In this document: in pieces, positions 60,587 to 64,000 of the stretch
Layout of the letters: each line of letters starts with the position of its first letter
Position numbering within the stretch: the stretch's first letter is position 1
Source of the DNA: Nocardioides exalbidus
GTDB taxonomy: Bacteria > Actinomycetota > Actinomycetes > Propionibacteriales > Nocardioidaceae
Length of the DNA: 64,000 nt
Reading direction: 5' to 3'
Assembly (NCBI RefSeq): GCF_900105585.1
Contig: NZ_FNRT01000002.1
Coordinates: 2,542,001-2,606,000, forward strand
Program-made: the position numbers and the translations under genes
Notes under the pieces: model-generated
What the model saw: the letters and a program-made list of their open reading frames with translations, nothing else
Told to the model about the DNA's origin: nothing
The model's database searches: none

Positions 60587-61039
60587 TCAGAGGCCAGTGG
60601 AGCGGCACGAGCGCCGGCGCAGGGCCGCGACGTAGTCCTCCGGGGCACCCGCGGCCTCGGCGGCGTCGGAGATCACGCCGAGGTAGGACGCCGACGGCAG
60701 CCCGCCCTCGTAGGCGTCGAGCACGTAGGACCAGACCACCATCTCGCCGGTCATGGTCGAGACCCGCACCTTGGTCTTGCGGTAGAGCCCGGTGTCGGCG
60801 GCCTCCCACCCGTCGAGCGCCCGCTCGTCCTCGGGGGTGACGTCGTAGACCGCCACGAAGACCTGCTCGAACGGGTCCTGGACGATCGTGGAGAGAGCGC
60901 CGTCCCACCCGTGCTCCTCGCCGCCGAAGGTCAGTCGCCACCCCGTCAGCCACCCGGTGGAGTGCAGGATCGAGTGCGGGCAGCGCTCGCTCATCCGGGC
61001 GGGATCGAGGTTGGTCCCGTAGGCGGCGTAGAGCGTCAC
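60587..61039 (-). CDS. Gamma-glutamylcyclotransferase-like (AIG2/GGCT) protein
   Basis: 150 aa. Family opening YAAYGTNLDPARM, then FGGEEHGWDGALSTIV, EDERALDGWEAADTGLYRKTKV, where the acidic residue of the GGCT active site is expected. Substrate unproven. GTG start with TATCGT 7 nt upstream. In M. tuberculosis Rv3304, of this type, also adjoins lpdA and PNP. Confidence 0.8.
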   Translation of the reverse strand: MTLYAAYGTNLDPARMSERCPHSILHSTGWLTGWRLTFGGEEHGWDGALSTIVQDPFEQVFVAVYDVTPEDERALDGWEAADTGLYRKTKVRVSTMTGEMVVWSYVLDAYEGGLPSASYLGVISDAAEAAGAPEDYVAALRRRSCRSTGL

Positions 61040-61046
61040 GAGGATC

Positions 61047-61052
61047 ACGATA
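61047..61052 (-). promoter_or_regulatory. -10 hexamer of the GGCT-like gene (leaderless)
   Basis: TATCGT on the minus strand, 7 nt before the GTG at 61039. Confidence 0.45.
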
Positions 61053-61093
61053 TCGACCCGCGACCTCGGTGTCGGTCCCGCACAGGGGACAAC

Positions 61094-61099
61094 TAGGCT
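61094..61099 (+). promoter_or_regulatory. -10 hexamer of the dihydrolipoyl dehydrogenase gene (leaderless)
   Basis: TAGGCT, 6 nt before the GTG at 61106. Confidence 0.5.
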
Positions 61100-61105
61100 G
61101 GGGAC

Positions 61106-62506
61106 GTGACAGACACGCACTTCGACACCCTCGTCCTCGGCGCCGGCCCCGGTGGCTACGTCGCAGCGATCCGCGCAGCCCAGCTCGGCCAGAAGGTGGC
61201 CGTGGTGGAGGAGAAGTACTGGGGAGGTGTCTGCCTCAACGTCGGGTGCATCCCGTCGAAGGCGCTCCTCAAGAACGCCGAGCTGGCGCACACGCTCCAG
61301 CACGAGAAGGCCAAGTTCGGCATCGAGGGCGACGCCACGATGTCCTTCGGCCCGACGCACAAGCGCAGCCGCGACGTGAGCGCCGGCATCGTCAAGGGCG
61401 TCCACTTCCTGATGAAGAAGAACAAGATCACCGAGATCGACGGCTGGGGCACCGTGACCAGCGCGACCGGGATCGACGTGGAGAAGGACGGCGAGAAGAC
61501 GTCCTACACCTTCGACAACCTGATCCTCGCCACCGGCGCGACCGTCCGCCTGGTGCCGGGCGTCGAGCTCAGCGACAACGTCGTGACCTACGAGGAGCAG
61601 ATCCTCACCGACCAGCTCCCCGAGTCGATCATCATCGGCGGCTCCGGCGCGATCGGCGTCGAGTTCGCCTACGTGATGGCCAACTTCGGCGTCGACGTCA
61701 CGATCGTGGAGTTCCTCGACCGGATGGTCCCGACCGAGGACCCCGACATCTCCAAGGAGCTCGCCAAGCACTACAAGAAGCTCGGCGTGAAGGTGCTGAC
61801 CTCCACCGCGGTGAAGCGGGTCGAGGACACCGGCTCCGGGGTCAAGGTCACCGTCGCGCCCGCCGCCGGCGGCGACGAGCAGGTGCTCGAGGCCGGCAAG
61901 TTCCTCGCCGCCTTCGGCTTCGCCCCGCGCGTGAAGGGCTTCGGCCTCGAGAACATCGGGGTCACGGTCTCCGAGCGCGGCGCGATCGAGATCGACGACT
62001 TCGGCCGCACCAACGTCCCGAACGTCTACGCCATCGGCGACTGCACCGGCAAGCTGATGCTCGCCCACGTGGCCGAGGCGATGGGCATCGTCGTGGCGGA
62101 GACCATCAACGGCGCCGAGACCATGCCGGTCGAGTACGACTTCGTCCCGCGCGCGACCTACTGCATGCCGCAGATCGCGTCCTTCGGCTACAGCGAGCCG
62201 CAGGCCAAGGAGCGCGGCTACGACGTCAAGACCGCGACGTTCCCCTTCACCGCCAACGGCAAGGCCATGGGCCTGGGCGAGGCGGTCGGCTTCGTGAAGG
62301 TCGTCGCCGACGCCGAGCACAACGAGATCATCGGCGCCCACATGATCGGCCCCGACGTGACCGAGCTGCTGCCCGTGCTGACGCTGGCACAGAAGTGGGA
62401 CCTCACCGCCGACGAGGTGGGCCGCAACGTCTTCGCCCACCCGACGCTCGGTGAGGCGGTCAAGGAGGCCATCCACGGCATCGCCGGCCACATGATCAAC
62501 CTCTGA
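61106..62506 (+). CDS. lpdA: Dihydrolipoyl dehydrogenase
   Basis: 466 aa, E3 component of 2-oxo-acid dehydrogenases. Redox pair in [13 protein letters not shown] (about 40-52), FAD motif [13 protein letters not shown] motif [12 protein letters not shown], and the C-terminal His-x4-Glu (HPTLGE). GTG start with leaderless -10. Overlaps the next gene by 1 nt (TGATG). Confidence 0.95.
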   Translation: MTDTHFDTLVLGAGPGGYVAAIRAAQLGQKVAVVEEKYWGGVCLNVGCIPSKALLKNAELAHTLQHEKAKFGIEGDATMSFGPTHKRSRDVSAGIVKGVHFLMKKNKITEIDGWGTVTSATGIDVEKDGEKTSYTFDNLILATGATVRLVPGVELSDNVVTYEEQILTDQLPESIIIGGSGAIGVEFAYVMANFGVDVTIVEFLDRMVPTEDPDISKELAKHYKKLGVKVLTSTAVKRVEDTGSGVKVTVAPAAGGDEQVLEAGKFLAAFGFAPRVKGFGLENIGVTVSERGAIEIDDFGRTNVPNVYAIGDCTGKLMLAHVAEAMGIVVAETINGAETMPVEYDFVPRATYCMPQIASFGYSEPQAKERGYDVKTATFPFTANGKAMGLGEAVGFVKVVADAEHNEIIGAHMIGPDVTELLPVLTLAQKWDLTADEVGRNVFAHPTLGEAVKEAIHGIAGHMINL

Positions 62507-63897
62507 TGACCGACCGCATCGTCATCGTCGGCGGCGGCCCGGGCGGCTACGAGGCCGCCCACGTCGCCGCCCAGCTGGGCGCCGACGTCACCGTCGTCGA
62601 CACCGACGGTGTGGGCGGCTCCGCGGTCCTCACCGACTGCGTGCCGAGCAAGACCCTCATCGCCACCTCCGAGCTGATGACCGACATGGCCGCGGCGCAG
62701 GAGCTCGGGGTCAACTTCCGCGACCACGAGGGTGATGCGGCCACCTCGATCGTGGTGGACCTCGCCCGGGTCAACGCCCGGGTCAAGCAGCTCGCGGCCG
62801 ACCAGTCGACCGACATCGCCTCGGGCCTCGCGCGCGACGACGTACGCGTCGTCACCGGTCGCGGCCGCCTCGGGCCCGGCCTCACGGTCGTCGTCGACAC
62901 CGACGGCGGCGAGGAGACCATCCAGGCCGACGCGATCCTGCTGGCGACCGGCGCCTCGCCGCGCACGCTGCCGAGCGCCCAGCCCGACGGCGAGCGCATC
63001 CTCACCTGGGAGCAGGTCTACGACCTGACCGAGGTGCCGGAGAAGCTCATCGTGGTCGGCTCGGGCGTCACGGGCGCGGAGTTCGCCAGTGCCTACCTCT
63101 CGCTCGGCATCGACGTCACGCTCGTCAGCAGCCGCGACCGGGTGCTGCCCGGCGAGGACGCCGACGCCGCTGCCGTCCTCGAGGAGGTGCTGACCCGGCG
63201 GGGGATGAACCTCCTCGGGAAGTCGCGCATGCAGTCGGTCACCCGCGAGGGCGACGAGGTCACCGTGACGCTGACCGACGGCCGCACGGTCACCGGCAGC
63301 CACTGCATCCTCGCGCTCGGCTCGGTCCCGAACACCGCCGGCCTCGGCCTCGAGGAGGCGGGGGTGTTCACCGACGAGGGTGGCTTCATCAAGGTCGACC
63401 GGGTCTCGCGCACGTCCGCACGGGGCATCTACGCGGCCGGTGACTGCACGGGCGTGCTGATGCTGGCCTCGGTCGCTGCGATGCAGGGTCGCATCGCGAT
63501 GTGGCACTACCTCGGTGACGCGGTCGCGCCGCTCGATCTCAAGAAGGTCGCCTCCAACGTCTTCACCTCGCCCGAGATCGCCACGGTCGGCTGGTCGCAG
63601 CAGGCCGTCGACTCCGGCGAGATGGCGGCCGAGGTCGTCACCCTGCCGCTCGCCGGCAACGCACGCGCCAAGATGCAGGGCGTGCGTGACGGCTTCGTGA
63701 AGCTCTTCTGCCGCCCCGGCACCGGCATCGTCGTCGGCGGCGTGGTCGTCGGCCCGCGCGCGTCCGAGCTAATCCACCCGGTCTCGATCGCGGTCGCGGA
63801 GTCGCTCACGGCCGACCAGCTCGCCCACGCCTTCACGGTCTACCCCTCGATGAGCGGGTCGATCGCCGAGGCGGCCCGCCGCCTGCACCGCGTCTGA
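62506..63897 (+). CDS. NAD(P)H-quinone dehydrogenase-like flavoprotein (LpdA/Rv3303c type)
   Basis: 463 aa. Same fold as the preceding Lpd (FAD GGGPGGYEAAH, NAD GSGVTGAEFASA), but the redox segment reads GGSAVLTDCVPSK: the first Cys of the pair is replaced, so no disulfide can form, and the C-terminal His-x4-Glu is also altered (YPSMSGS). This matches the Mycobacterium tuberculosis LpdA (Rv3303c) group, which acts as a quinone reductase, not as a lipoamide dehydrogenase. Coupled to lpdA (TGATG). Confidence 0.85.
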   Translation: MTDRIVIVGGGPGGYEAAHVAAQLGADVTVVDTDGVGGSAVLTDCVPSKTLIATSELMTDMAAAQELGVNFRDHEGDAATSIVVDLARVNARVKQLAADQSTDIASGLARDDVRVVTGRGRLGPGLTVVVDTDGGEETIQADAILLATGASPRTLPSAQPDGERILTWEQVYDLTEVPEKLIVVGSGVTGAEFASAYLSLGIDVTLVSSRDRVLPGEDADAAAVLEEVLTRRGMNLLGKSRMQSVTREGDEVTVTLTDGRTVTGSHCILALGSVPNTAGLGLEEAGVFTDEGGFIKVDRVSRTSARGIYAAGDCTGVLMLASVAAMQGRIAMWHYLGDAVAPLDLKKVASNVFTSPEIATVGWSQQAVDSGEMAAEVVTLPLAGNARAKMQGVRDGFVKLFCRPGTGIVVGGVVVGPRASELIHPVSIAVAESLTADQLAHAFTVYPSMSGSIAEAARRLHRV

Positions 63898-64000
63898 CCC
63901 GCGCGTCGGGGCCGGGACCGGGCTGGCAGGCCGCGCACCACCACGTCCACCGGTTGGCAGCGTCGCCGGGGATCTCCTCGACCGTGCTGACCGGTCCGCC
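63898..64000. other. Window end; possible partial zinc-ribbon-like tail on the minus strand
   Basis: No clear gene. On the minus strand the last 100 bases stay open and give a WWCAACQPG-type Cys-x2-Cys segment, which could be the C-terminus of a protein starting outside the window, but the stretch is too short to call. Confidence 0.25.

Overview
The window is very GC-rich, densely packed, and carries gene families typical of high-GC Gram-positive bacteria: MutA/MutB/MeaB, IdeR/DtxR-type iron boxes, HtaA-type heme proteins, a mycobacterial Sdh1-type complex II, DUF4328 and DUF6412. I infer an aerobic, free-living actinobacterium, most likely of the Nocardioidaceae (Nocardioides-like). No rRNA, tRNA, insertion sequence, prophage or CRISPR array was seen. 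Many genes have no Shine-Dalgarno sequence but a -10-like hexamer 6-9 nt before the start codon, which points to widespread leaderless transcription.

Layout. 1-1.4 kb: an AbiEi/DUF559-like gene between copies of a palindromic repeat. 1.4-8.6 kb: two different succinate dehydrogenase operons, divergently transcribed from one 123-bp gap: a diheme SdhCAB on the minus strand and an Sdh1-like anchor/SdhA/SdhB on the plus strand. 8.6-12.5 kb: Hsp20, a glycine-betaine-type binding lipoprotein, a BCCT carrier and a DUF2510-DUF4328 membrane protein. 12.6-17.6 kb: mutA-mutB-meaB, the methylmalonyl-CoA mutase and its chaperone GTPase, whose product succinyl-CoA feeds succinate to complex II. 17.6-21.8 kb: M20 amidohydrolase, DUF1761 protein, WYL regulator, deaminase, and a DUF480-VOC fusion.

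21.8-40 kb is mainly nucleoside uptake and salvage: a BMP-type nucleoside ABC transporter, cdd-deoA, adenosine deaminase, a uridine-kinase-like protein, and deoC with two aldehyde dehydrogenases that could oxidise the acetaldehyde DeoC makes. Interspersed are a zinc alcohol dehydrogenase behind a palindromic operator and two paralogous membrane-anchored proteins joining a solute-binding-like domain to a von Willebrand A domain. 40-47 kb: DMT transporter, YidC-like insertase with DUF6412, beta-helix protein, phosphohexomutase, VOC protein, a P-loop kinase-like gene and a MOSC protein.

46.8-55.4 kb is a heme-iron island on the minus strand: hmuTUV, three surface proteins (two with HtaA-like domains) and heme oxygenase hmuO, behind tandem IdeR/DtxR-like boxes. 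55.5-64 kb: tpx, a DUF2252 protein, a MerR regulator with an aldo/keto reductase (both promoters carry the same palindrome in a 19-bp spacer), an epimerase-like reductase, purine nucleoside phosphorylase, a gamma-glutamylcyclotransferase-like protein, and two consecutive flavoprotein disulfide reductases, the second lacking one cysteine of the redox pair. From memory, the set lpdA / AIG2-like / PNP / phosphomannomutase / add / deoA / cdd / sdh resembles the Mycobacterium tuberculosis Rv3303c-Rv3319 neighbourhood in scattered order.
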